Positions 16,516-24,182 of a stretch of DNA of 64,000 nucleotides are shown here, piece by piece. Position 1 is the first letter of the stretch, and each line of letters starts with the position of its first letter. The notes beneath the pieces were generated by a model. It was not told the origin of the DNA. It ran no database searches and worked only from the letters and a program-made list of their open reading frames with translations. Source of the DNA: Sutterella wadsworthensis 2_1_59BFAA (GTDB taxonomy: Bacteria; Pseudomonadota; Gammaproteobacteria; Burkholderiales; Burkholderiaceae_F); NCBI RefSeq assembly GCF_000297775.1, contig NZ_JH815514.1:76215-140214 (forward strand). The letters run 5' to 3'. A program made the translations under genes and the position numbers.

Positions 16516-18264
16516 ATGAGCTTCAAAGACATGGCCCGCGAATTCATGCACCACGTGCCGCTGGCCAAATTCCATCCGGTGCTCCTCACCTGCCTGAAGG
16601 AATACGACAGCCGCATGCTGTCGCGCGACATCTCCGCCGGCCTCACCGTGGGCATGGTGGCCCTGCCGCTCGCCATGGCCTTCGGCATCGCCTCCGGCGT
16701 GCCGCCCGAATCGGGCCTCTACACCGCCATCATCGCTGGCTTCCTCATCTCGCTTCTCGGCGGCTGCCGCGTCCAGATCGGCGGTCCCGCCGGCGCCTTC
16801 GTCGTCATCATCTACGGCATCATCGCACAGTACGGCTTGAGCAACCTCATGCTCGCCACGCTCGGCTCAGGCGTCATCCTCTTCCTGATGGGCCTCTTCA
16901 AGATCGGCGGCTTCATCAAGTTCATCCCCGTATCGATCGTGATCGGCTTCACGAACGGCATTGCGGTCATGATCGGCCTGCAGCAGGTCAAGGACTTCCT
17001 CGGCCTCACCGTCGCCAAGATGCCCGCCGACTTCTTCGGCCAGGTCAACACGATCATCAACAACATCGGCACGATCAATCCGTGGGCCTTCGGCCTTGCG
17101 CTTGCGAGCTTCCTCATCGTCAAGTTCTGGCCCAAGGGCTATCAGATGAGCGGCCCGCAGTGGAAGCGCTGGCTCGCCCACCTGCCCGGCACCGTCGTCG
17201 TCCTCGTGCTCTCCACGATCATCGTCACGGTCTTCGGCCTTCCCGTCGAAACGATCGGCTCCAAGTTCGGCGGCATTCCGCAGTCCCTCCCGAGCCTGCA
17301 GATCCCCGACCTCGAGTGGGACACCGCCAAGCAGCTTCTCGGCCCGATGATCACGATCGCCGTGCTCGGTTCCATTGAAAGCCTGCTGTGCGCCCGCGTG
17401 GCCGACACGATGACCGACGACCGCCACGACCCCAATCAGGAACTGATGGGCCAGGGCGTCGCCAACATGATCGTTCCGTTCTTCGGCGGCATCCCCGCCA
17501 CCGGCACAATCGCCCGTACCGTCACGAACATCAAGTCCGGCGCCTTCTCGCCCGTCGCGGGCATGGTCCACGCCATCACGCTTCTCGTCGTGATCCTCGC
17601 CGCCGCCCCGCTTGCGAGCAACATCCCGCTCTGCGCGCTTGCCGCCATCCTCGTCTTCGTGGCCTGGAACATGGGCAACTGGCGCGAGTTCCTGCGCCTG
17701 CGCTCGATGACGCTCTCCTACAAGGCGACGCTTCTCATCACGTTCTTCCTGACCGTGATCTTCGACCTGACGGTCGCCGTCCAGTTCGGCCTCGTCGTTG
17801 CCTGCGTCTTCTTCCTGATGCGCATGAACAACCTGACGGTCGTCGAACCCGTCACGCTTCCGTTCAACGTGCCCGACACGGTCGAGGCCTGGCACATCAA
17901 GGGCGCCCTCTTCTTCGGCTCCGTCTCCAAGCTCGAGCACGTGACCGATCCGGCCCGCATCACGTCGGCCTCCGCAGCCCGCATCGTGATCCTTGACTTC
18001 ACCGACCTGCTCAACATCGACAACTCCGCGATGGACCAGATCGAAGTCTATGCACGCGCCCTGCACCGCCACAACCACGAGCTGATCATTGCGGGCGCCT
18101 CCGGCCACCCGCTCGCCCAGCTCAAGCGCACCAACATCGCCCAGCGTCTCGGTGCAAACCTCGTGCCGAACATGGAGTTCGCCTTCGCCCGTGCCGAAAT
18201 CATCCTCAAGGAGCAGGATGAAAAGGCCGCCGCCAAGCGCGCTCTCCTCGGCGGAGAAGCCTAA
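16516..18264 (+). CDS. SulP-family inorganic anion transporter with STAS domain
   Basis: This 582-residue protein has an N-terminal membrane domain with about 12-14 hydrophobic segments, including the SulP signature around AGLTVGMVALPLAMAFGIA and GPAGAFVVIIYGIIAQYG. The cytoplasmic C-terminal STAS domain follows (ILDFTDLLNIDNSAMDQIEV). The family moves sulfate, bicarbonate, dicarboxylates or other anions. The substrate is not decidable from sequence, and no carbonic anhydrase or sulfate-assimilation gene is adjacent. It is convergent with scpA across a shared terminator. Confidence 0.92.
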   Translation: MSFKDMAREFMHHVPLAKFHPVLLTCLKEYDSRMLSRDISAGLTVGMVALPLAMAFGIASGVPPESGLYTAIIAGFLISLLGGCRVQIGGPAGAFVVIIYGIIAQYGLSNLMLATLGSGVILFLMGLFKIGGFIKFIPVSIVIGFTNGIAVMIGLQQVKDFLGLTVAKMPADFFGQVNTIINNIGTINPWAFGLALASFLIVKFWPKGYQMSGPQWKRWLAHLPGTVVVLVLSTIIVTVFGLPVETIGSKFGGIPQSLPSLQIPDLEWDTAKQLLGPMITIAVLGSIESLLCARVADTMTDDRHDPNQELMGQGVANMIVPFFGGIPATGTIARTVTNIKSGAFSPVAGMVHAITLLVVILAAAPLASNIPLCALAAILVFVAWNMGNWREFLRLRSMTLSYKATLLITFFLTVIFDLTVAVQFGLVVACVFFLMRMNNLTVVEPVTLPFNVPDTVEAWHIKGALFFGSVSKLEHVTDPARITSASAARIVILDFTDLLNIDNSAMDQIEVYARALHRHNHELIIAGASGHPLAQLKRTNIAQRLGANLVPNMEFAFARAEIILKEQDEKAAAKRALLGGEA

Positions 18265-18290
18265 ACAGCCTCCACGCTCAGGCAAAGACA

Positions 18291-18330
18291 AAAACCCCGT
18301 CAGGCTCTCCGCCCGGCGGGGTTTTGTTTT
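18291..18330 (+). terminator. Bidirectional terminator between the SulP gene and scpA
   Basis: The stem AAAACCCCG / CGGGGTTTT (18291-18299 with 18317-18325) has T residues on the plus side and an A tract on the minus side, in the 80-bp gap between convergent genes. Confidence 0.88.
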
Positions 18331-18344
18331 GTCCGTTCACCGTC

Positions 18345-19220
18345 TCAGCTCGTCAGCACGAGCGGATCGGGATCGGGGCAGCGAAGCTCAAGCGTGCCCG
18401 CATCCTCGGGCAGCGTGGCGTAGAGCGGCGCGTAGGGCGCTCCCTGAGTGAGGATGATCATTCCCTCCTTGGCAAGCTCGAGGAGCGCCAGGAACCACAC
18501 GGTCATCGTCTCGCGGTCTCGGGTGCCGTTCCAGAGCCCCTCCAGCGTCACGAAGGGCTCCGTCTGCAGGCGCTTCAGAAGGGCCGTCATGTGCTCCCTC
18601 ACCGAAAGCTCCTGCCTGCTCACCTTGTGCCTGTCCCGAAGCTTGAGACGGGCGGCGACGGCAGCCCAGGCCGATGCGAGCATCTCGGGCGTCACATCGG
18701 GTTGGAGCGCCACCACGGGCACGCAGCGCTCCGCCTCGGCGACACGGAAGTCCCGGTCTATCCTCGGCATGGCCTGCAGCTTGAGCGCCGCAGAACGAAT
18801 CCGCTCGTACTCCTCAAGACGGCGCATGAGTTCCGCCCTCGGATCCTCGGGTTCCGTCCCCTCGGCCGTCCTCACGGAAGGCAGCAGAAGCCTGCTCTTG
18901 ATCTGCATGAGCGTCGCGGACATCACGAGATAGGCTGCGGCCAGCTCCAGATCGCTCTCCCTCACCAGATCCACGTAGCGCATGTACTGGTCGGTAAGCT
19001 CCGCCATCGGGATGTCCATGACGTCGAACTTCTGCTTGCGGATGAGGTAGAGAAGCAGGTCGAGCGGTCCCTCGAAGCTCGCCAGAAAGACGCGCAGCGC
19101 CTCGGGTGGAATGTACAGCCCGTCGGGACACTCCTCCAGCGGCTCGCCGTAGAGGCGTGCGAGGATCTTCTCCTCGGTCTGCGTGTCGACGCCTCGGTGC
19201 GCGGTGAAAAGGTCGGTCAT
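18345..19220 (-). CDS. scpA: Segregation and condensation protein A
   Basis: This 291-residue kleisin of the SMC-ScpAB condensin complex shows the N-terminal family block (FEGPLDLLLYLIRKQKFDVMDIPMAELTDQYMRYV) and the helical middle with AAYLVMSATLMQIKSR. The C-terminal winged-helix region contains FLALLELAKEGMI. ScpA bridges SMC heads to organise and segregate the chromosome. There is no scpB or smc alongside, unlike many bacteria where scpA and scpB are adjacent. The N-terminal ~35 residues before the conserved block are poorly conserved, so a later start is conceivable. Confidence 0.93.
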   Translation of the reverse strand: MTDLFTAHRGVDTQTEEKILARLYGEPLEECPDGLYIPPEALRVFLASFEGPLDLLLYLIRKQKFDVMDIPMAELTDQYMRYVDLVRESDLELAAAYLVMSATLMQIKSRLLLPSVRTAEGTEPEDPRAELMRRLEEYERIRSAALKLQAMPRIDRDFRVAEAERCVPVVALQPDVTPEMLASAWAAVAARLKLRDRHKVSRQELSVREHMTALLKRLQTEPFVTLEGLWNGTRDRETMTVWFLALLELAKEGMIILTQGAPYAPLYATLPEDAGTLELRCPDPDPLVLTS

Positions 19221-19286
19221 GAAGGGACGGGTTCCTGCAGAAGATGAAGGCCCGCCGCATCAGGGCTGACCTCTCGGGCGTCGGGG

Positions 19287-19295
19287 AGAATACCA
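19287..19295 (-). promoter_or_regulatory. Candidate extended -10 promoter of scpA
   Basis: On the minus strand TGGTATTCT forms an extended -10 (TG-N-TATTCT) about 65 bp before the scpA ATG. No good -35 is seen, as is common for extended -10 promoters. Confidence 0.4.
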
Positions 19296-19336
19296 CAACG
19301 CACGCCCTCGGGTCCCGCCCTGCGGCTGCCTGCGAC

Positions 19337-19365
19337 TCCTGACTGAATCCTGACGAAATCCTGAC
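19337..19365. repeat. Three TCCTGAC repeats in exact 11-bp phase upstream of scpA
   Basis: TCCTGAC occurs at 19337, 19348 and 19359, with A-rich spacers between. The array lies between the malic-enzyme terminator and the scpA start, some 45-75 bp upstream of the candidate -10, on one face of the helix. Confidence 0.7.
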
Positions 19366-19398
19366 AAAAAAGCCTCCGCACCGAAGTGCGGAGGCTTT
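19364..19398 (-). terminator. Terminator of the malic-enzyme gene
   Basis: On the minus strand the stem AAGCCTCCGCA / TGCGGAGGCTT is followed by TTTTTTG, 30 bp after the stop codon. Confidence 0.9.
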
Positions 19399-19427
19399 TC
19401 TCATTCATTCACGGATGAAGCCGGAAC

Positions 19428-21050
19428 TTATTCGGGCTTGTACATGAATTCGCGAACGGCGGCTTCGAGATCGGCCGGGCGTTCGTTGCCAGCGAGACCG
19501 TTGTCGTAGGCGTACTGGGCGACGGCAGCACCGATCTTGACCGAGACTTCACGCACGGTGGAGAGCGGCGGATAGAGCGAGCCCTGTTCGAGGTCGGCTT
19601 CGCTCACGAGCTCGGCGAGCTCGCGGGAGGCGGCGAGGAACATGCCCACGGGCATCGTCTTGGCGCGGGCGAAGACGGCGCCGAGGCCGAGGCCGGGGAA
19701 CACGTAGCTGTTGTTGCCCTGACGCGGCACGAAGGTCTTGCCGTTGAAGTCGACCGGAGCGAACGGAGAGCCGGAGGCAAAGAGCGCGCGGCCGTTCGTT
19801 TCACGGTAGGCCGTGGCGGCGTCGCATTCGGCGCGGGACGTCGGGTTGGAAAGCGCGAAGACGATCGGACGCTCGTTGATTTCGGCCATGGCGCCGAGCA
19901 CTTCGGCATTGAAGGCGCCCGGCTGGGCGGCCACGCCGATGATGCCGGTCGGACGCAGGGCGCGGACGGCTTCGATGAAGGTCTTGCAGTTCTCGACGTC
20001 GTGGGCGAACGGAACCTTGTTGTGGGCGAGCTTGTCGCCGCGGTTGCAGGTCACGAGCCCCTTGGAGTCGAAGAGGAAGCAGTGCTTGAGGGCTTCCTCG
20101 CGTTCAACGCCTTCGGCGACCATGGCGTCGACGAGGAGTTCGGCGATGCCGGTGGCGGCTTCGCCGGCGCCGAGGAAGAGGAAGCGCTGATCGGCAAGCT
20201 TCTGTTTCGTGACGCGAAGAGCGGAGTAGACGCCCGTGACGGCCACGGCAGCCGTGCCCTGGATGTCGTCATTGAAGCAGAGGACCTTGTCCTTGTAGCG
20301 TTCGAGAAGGTCGAAGGCGTGGTTGTTGCCGAAGTCCTCGAACTGGATGAGGACGTTGGGCCAGCGGCGGCGGGCTTCGGTGACGAATTCCTCGATGAGT
20401 TCGTCGTAGGCTTCGCCCGTCACGCGTTCCTGACGCAGGCCGAGGTACATCGGATCGTTCAGGTATTCCGGGTTGTTCGTGCCGACGTCGATGGTGACGG
20501 GAAGCGTCTTTTCCGGGGCGATGCCGGCGCAGGCCGTGTAGAGCGAGAGCTTGCCGCAGGGGATGCCCATGCCGTTGATACCGAGGTCGCCGAGGCCGAG
20601 AATGCGCTGGCCGTCGGTCACGACGATGACGTCGACTTCCTCGTTCGGGCAGTTTTCAATGATTTCGCGGACGCGGCCCTTGTCGTTGATCGAGATGAAG
20701 GCGCCGCGCGGATAGCGGTAGATATGGCTGAACTTCTGGCAGACCTCGCCGACGGTCGGGGTGTAGACCACGGGCATGTAGTCGTCGATGTAGTCGATCA
20801 GGATCTTGAAGTAGAGGTCTTCGTCAGTCGCATGCAGACTGTCGAGCATCAGAAACTTGTCGAGAGCCGTCGGGCAGCGGTCGAGCAAAGCGAGCGTGCG
20901 CTTGACCTGCAGCTCCATGGTGGAAACGGCCGGCGGCAGAAGACCGCGAAGGCCGCGGGCGTCGCGCTCCTCCTGAGTGAAGGCGTCGGCACGGTTGAGC
21001 TGCGGGTTGCGGAGCAGGTCGGCGCCGCAAATTTGCTTGGATTCAGTCAT
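19428..21050 (-). CDS. maeA: NAD-dependent malic enzyme (malate dehydrogenase, oxaloacetate-decarboxylating)
   Basis: This 540-residue enzyme of the large malic-enzyme class converts malate to pyruvate, CO2 and NAD(P)H. Catalytic Tyr lies in VVYTPTVG; metal ligands are in FEDFGNNHAFDLLERY and the following FNDDIQGTA; the nucleotide-binding loop is FLGAGEAATGIAELL. Length and order match E. coli MaeA and eukaryotic NAD-ME rather than the bifunctional MaeB, which carries a phosphotransacetylase tail. AAGAAGGA is a good ribosome site. The upstream region (21051-21322) holds a possible 22-codon leader ORF and the cpoB terminator. A TAGAAT box on the minus strand lies at 21151-21156. Confidence 0.95.
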   Translation of the reverse strand: MTESKQICGADLLRNPQLNRADAFTQEERDARGLRGLLPPAVSTMELQVKRTLALLDRCPTALDKFLMLDSLHATDEDLYFKILIDYIDDYMPVVYTPTVGEVCQKFSHIYRYPRGAFISINDKGRVREIIENCPNEEVDVIVVTDGQRILGLGDLGINGMGIPCGKLSLYTACAGIAPEKTLPVTIDVGTNNPEYLNDPMYLGLRQERVTGEAYDELIEEFVTEARRRWPNVLIQFEDFGNNHAFDLLERYKDKVLCFNDDIQGTAAVAVTGVYSALRVTKQKLADQRFLFLGAGEAATGIAELLVDAMVAEGVEREEALKHCFLFDSKGLVTCNRGDKLAHNKVPFAHDVENCKTFIEAVRALRPTGIIGVAAQPGAFNAEVLGAMAEINERPIVFALSNPTSRAECDAATAYRETNGRALFASGSPFAPVDFNGKTFVPRQGNNSYVFPGLGLGAVFARAKTMPVGMFLAASRELAELVSEADLEQGSLYPPLSTVREVSVKIGAAVAQYAYDNGLAGNERPADLEAAVREFMYKPE

Positions 21051-21062
21051 AAGTCCTTCTTG

Positions 21063-21131
21063 CTAAAAAACTCCACGGGGTACGAAATTGTCCGGGCAGT
21101 TATAAGGTACTGAAGGTGCCGCCAAATCCAT
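21063..21131 (-). CDS. Possible 22-codon leader ORF before maeA (speculative)
   Basis: A minus-strand frame ATG...TAG encodes MDLAAPSVPYNCPDNFVPRG plus two residues. GGAGG stands 8 bases before it, and it ends 12 bases before the maeA ATG. It has no homologue that I recognise and no run of regulatory codons. A TAGAAT -10 only ~12 bp further upstream would start the transcript almost at the GGAGG, which weakens the case for translation. Confidence 0.2.
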   Translation of the reverse strand: MDLAAPSVPYNCPDNFVPRGVF

Positions 21132-21266
21132 GGCGACACCTCCGATGGTGATTCTAGCAACTCTGTGAGGCCAGTAGAAACGGCTTCGGTAAGTGAAACA
21201 ACCTAAAAATTCCGCTTCTGCTCATATTTTGCGGCTATCCACGGCATTTTCCCCTCTTCACCCGAC

Positions 21267-21301
21267 AAAATAATAGCCTGCCCCTATGACAGGACAGGCT
21301 G
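21267..21301 (-). terminator. Terminator of the tolB-pal-cpoB operon
   Basis: On the minus strand AGCCTG...CAGGCT forms the stem and TATTATTTT follows, 20-55 bp beyond the cpoB stop codon. Confidence 0.75.
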
Positions 21302-21322
21302 CATTTGAGTGCTCTCGTCGAC

Positions 21323-22048
21323 TTATTTCAAAGTTTTCTGAAGTTGGGCGGCGGTTTTGGCCGCGTCCGAATTCGGATACTGCTTGATCACCTTGGCGAG
21401 CGTCGCAGAGGCTGCCTTGACGTTTCCGAGCGCCGCCTGGGACGACGCCACGGAGATCATGGCATCGGCCACGCGCGGATGCTTCGGGTAGCTGCGGATG
21501 AGCGAATTCTGAACGTTGATCGTGCTCTTGTACTGCTCAAGGGCGAAGAGGCAGGATCCGCGCCAGTAGACGGCGTCGGCCGCGTAGGCGGACTTGGGCC
21601 ACTCGGCGCCGAAAGTGCTGAATGCGGCGGCGGCCTTCTTGTAGTCGCCCGCCTTGAGAAGCTCGACGGCGGCGTCGTAGGCGGCCTGCTCCTGAGGCTG
21701 AACCATGACCTTCTCGCCGTTGACCTCAACTTCGCGCGGCTCGAACTTGCCGAGGCGCTCGTCGATGCTGGTGTAGAGCTCGCGCGTGCTGCGCTTTTCC
21801 TGACGGATCGCATTCGTGAGCTCCTCGACCTGACCGGTGAGAAGGCGGTTCTGGTTCTGCAGGTTGTCGAGACGCGTCGCAAACGAAATCTGTGCGTTCT
21901 TGAGCTGTTCCTCAAGGGCGGCAACCTGTGCGCGCAGATCAAGAATGGCGCGGCGAGCATCGTCGTCCGCGAAGGCCATCGCACCCGCGGCGGAGCCCGA
22001 CAGGATCGCGGCCGTGCAGGCCTGAACCATCAGCTTGTTCAAATTCAT
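21323..22048 (-). CDS. cpoB: Cell division coordinator CpoB (YbgF), Tol-Pal associated TPR protein
   Basis: This 241-residue periplasmic protein has a signal peptide (LMVQACTAAILSGSAAGAMAFA, cleaved before DDDAR). A coiled-coil trimerisation segment (~30-95, LRAQVAALEEQLKNAQ) follows, then TPR repeats (~120-241, AAYDAAVELLKAGDYKKAAAAF). CpoB links Tol-Pal action to PBP1B during septation. A GGAGAA ribosome site precedes the ATG. It is the last gene of the tolB-pal-cpoB unit, 117 bp after pal, and its terminator follows. Confidence 0.92.
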   Translation of the reverse strand: MNLNKLMVQACTAAILSGSAAGAMAFADDDARRAILDLRAQVAALEEQLKNAQISFATRLDNLQNQNRLLTGQVEELTNAIRQEKRSTRELYTSIDERLGKFEPREVEVNGEKVMVQPQEQAAYDAAVELLKAGDYKKAAAAFSTFGAEWPKSAYAADAVYWRGSCLFALEQYKSTINVQNSLIRSYPKHPRVADAMISVASSQAALGNVKAASATLAKVIKQYPNSDAAKTAAQLQKTLK

Positions 22049-22165
22049 AATTTCTCCGAAGAAGCCGCTCGTGTCCGTGCACGAGCCGGGCTCGAAAAGC
22101 AGGCGGCCGGCCGCGGTCCCCGTGGGGCTGCGTCCGGCCGTCGTCTCAGGTAATGCGTCCAGAGA

Positions 22166-22693
22166 TTACTGGGCGGCCTTGCCGGACGTCACTTCCGTCG
22201 GATAGACGATGTCGGCGCGGCGGTTCTGGGCCCAGGCTTCCTCGCTGTGACCGTAGGCCACCGGCTTTTCACGGCCGAAGGAAACGGCTTCGATGCGCTC
22301 GGCGGGGATGCCGAGGAGCTGCAGGCGCTGCTTGACGGCTTCGGAACGCTTCTGACCGAGGGCGAGGTTGTACTCGCGGCCGCCGCGTTCGTCGGTGTTG
22401 CCCTGGATGATGATGTTGACGTTCGGATGAGCGGCAAGCCAGCGGGCGTGGGCTTCGACGGCGGGCATGTACTGGGCTTCGACTTCATAGGAGTCGAAGG
22501 AGAAGTACACGGAGCGCTTGGAGAGCGGGTTGTTCGGATCGGCGAACGGATTCACCGCCTGGGTCTGGCTGCCGGCGGTCTGGCCGGCGAGCGTGCCGTC
22601 CTTGGCGCTTTCGTCAAGGGAGACGGACGAGCAGCCGCTCAGAAGAGCGGCAACGGCTGCGGAGGCAGCGAGGATTTTCCACGAAAAGGACAT
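22166..22693 (-). CDS. pal: Peptidoglycan-associated lipoprotein Pal
   Basis: This 175-residue protein has a lipoprotein signal (LAASAAVAALLSGCSS) with the lipidated Cys at about residue 21. The OmpA-like peptidoglycan-binding domain is marked by IIQGNTDERGGREYNLALGQKR, in which Asp and Arg bind diaminopimelate. Pal anchors the outer membrane to the wall and binds TolB and TolA. It sits 54 bp after tolB with an AGGAA ribosome site. Length and motif order match the family. Confidence 0.96.
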   Translation of the reverse strand: MSFSWKILAASAAVAALLSGCSSVSLDESAKDGTLAGQTAGSQTQAVNPFADPNNPLSKRSVYFSFDSYEVEAQYMPAVEAHARWLAAHPNVNIIIQGNTDERGGREYNLALGQKRSEAVKQRLQLLGIPAERIEAVSFGREKPVAYGHSEEAWAQNRRADIVYPTEVTSGKAAQ

Positions 22694-22747
22694 TTTGTGT
22701 TCCTGGCAACAGTGTTGTGGTTGATTGTCGTTGGTTTTCGCCCTTCA

Positions 22748-24043
22748 TCAGGGCAGAATCGGTCCCCAGCAGGGTTCACGGATGTCGCCCAGACCGGTGA
22801 GGCGCGTCGAGAGCCTGCCGTCGACGGAGGCCGTTCCAAGAACGCCGCGGCCGTTGACTTCCGTCGCATAGACGAGGAAGCGGCCGTTGGGCGCGAAGGA
22901 CGGCGATTCATCGCGGTCGGTCGTGGTCACGAGCGTGTTCTGGCCTGTCGTGAGATCCATCACGGCCGTACGGAAGCGGCCGTCGATGCGGGAGATGTAG
23001 GAGAGATAGCGGCCGTCGCGGCTGACCGTCGGGCTGATCGCGTAGCTAGAGCCGAAGGTCACGCGCTCGGCGGGACCGCCGGCGAGCGGCTGGCGATAGA
23101 TCTGCGGAGCGCCGCCTCGATCGCTGGTGAAGTAGACCCACTGGCCGTCCGCCGAGAAGCACGGCTCGGTGTCGATGCCGTAGCTCTTCGTAAAGCGGCG
23201 CAGGCCGGTGCCGTTGGCGTTCATCAGGTAGATCTGCGTGAGGCCGTCGCGGGAGAGCGCCACGGCAAGCGTGCCGCCGTCGGCGCTGAAGGCCGGCGCG
23301 GAGTTGTTGCCGCGGAAGGCGCAGATCGCATGACGGGCGCCCGTCGCGAGCTCCTGAACATAGATGATCGGCTTGCGGTCCTCGAAGCTCACGTAGGAGA
23401 TTTTCTTGCCGTCGGGAGACCAGACGGGGGAGATGATCGGTTCATGGGACTGAAGGGCGGCCTGGCGGTTGCCGCCGTCGCTGTCGCTGATGACGAGCTC
23501 ATAGCGGTTGCGGGCGAGCTGGGCCACGTAGACGAGCTTCGACGCAAAGATCGGGCCTTCGCCCGTGAGATTCGTGTAGATGCGGTCGGCGATGCGGTGC
23601 GCGCACATGCGCACGTCGTTGCCCGACGTCGTGAAGACGGCCGAGTCCGTCAGCGCACCCGTCACGGTGTTGTGCAGATAGTAGGTGAGCTCCCAGCGGC
23701 CGTCGGGAAGACGGCTGACGCGGCCCACGGCGAGCGCGTTCGCGCCGAGCTTGCCGAAGGCCTCGAGGCTCGCGGGCTTTTCAAGGTTCTCGGGTTCGCC
23801 TTCGGCGCCCGTCGGGATCAGGCGGAACGCGCCGGATCGCTCAAGGTCGGCTCCGATGACGGCCGCAGCATCGAACCCCGTGGCGCCGGAGCCTTCAAAC
23901 ACCTTGACGGCGATCGGGAGCTGATTGGCGCCCACGCCCGTGATGGAGACCTGAAGTTCGGCAAGCGCAGGACATGCCGTGAAGGCGCCTGCAAGCACGC
24001 CAGCGCACAGCACTCTGCGGCGGGAAGGATTGAAGTTGGTCAC
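22748..24043 (-). CDS. tolB: Tol-Pal system protein TolB
   Basis: From GTG 24043 this is a 431-residue periplasmic protein with an N-terminal anticodon-binding-like domain (GVGANQLPIAVKVFEG) and a C-terminal six-bladed beta-propeller of repeats such as ISPVWSPDGKKISYVSF and APAFSADGGTLAVALS. AAGGGAG eight bases upstream supports the GTG start; a longer frame from 24130 adds an implausible leader. The signal sequence contains SRRRVL before a weak hydrophobic core, which resembles a twin-arginine signal. tolQ, tolR and tolA are not upstream; purH is. Confidence 0.94.
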   Translation of the reverse strand: MTNFNPSRRRVLCAGVLAGAFTACPALAELQVSITGVGANQLPIAVKVFEGSGATGFDAAAVIGADLERSGAFRLIPTGAEGEPENLEKPASLEAFGKLGANALAVGRVSRLPDGRWELTYYLHNTVTGALTDSAVFTTSGNDVRMCAHRIADRIYTNLTGEGPIFASKLVYVAQLARNRYELVISDSDGGNRQAALQSHEPIISPVWSPDGKKISYVSFEDRKPIIYVQELATGARHAICAFRGNNSAPAFSADGGTLAVALSRDGLTQIYLMNANGTGLRRFTKSYGIDTEPCFSADGQWVYFTSDRGGAPQIYRQPLAGGPAERVTFGSSYAISPTVSRDGRYLSYISRIDGRFRTAVMDLTTGQNTLVTTTDRDESPSFAPNGRFLVYATEVNGRGVLGTASVDGRLSTRLTGLGDIREPCWGPILP

Positions 24044-24068
24044 GGATGACTCCCTTGTAAGCACGGAA

Positions 24069-24088
24069 CCGCTCCCGTCGGGGAGCGG
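24069..24088 (-). other. GC hairpin between purH and tolB
   Basis: A perfect 8-bp stem CCGCTCCC / GGGAGCGG with a 4-base loop sits about 25 bp before the tolB start. It lacks a T tract. A second small stem (GGAGCC / GGCTCC) lies at about 24150. Together they may form the purH transcript's 3' end. Confidence 0.4.
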
Positions 24089-24182
24089 CTTGCATTCGGT
24101 ACGCGGAGGCGGCGTCGAAACGCCGCTCACCGCTGCGTTTGAGGCGCAGGAGCCTCACGGCTCCCCGCGCCTCGGGACCGCC

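Noticed and set aside
22247..24049. A 600-codon open frame antisense to pal and tolB
   Set aside because: Spans two real genes and their intergenic gap on the other strand; the product is low-complexity.
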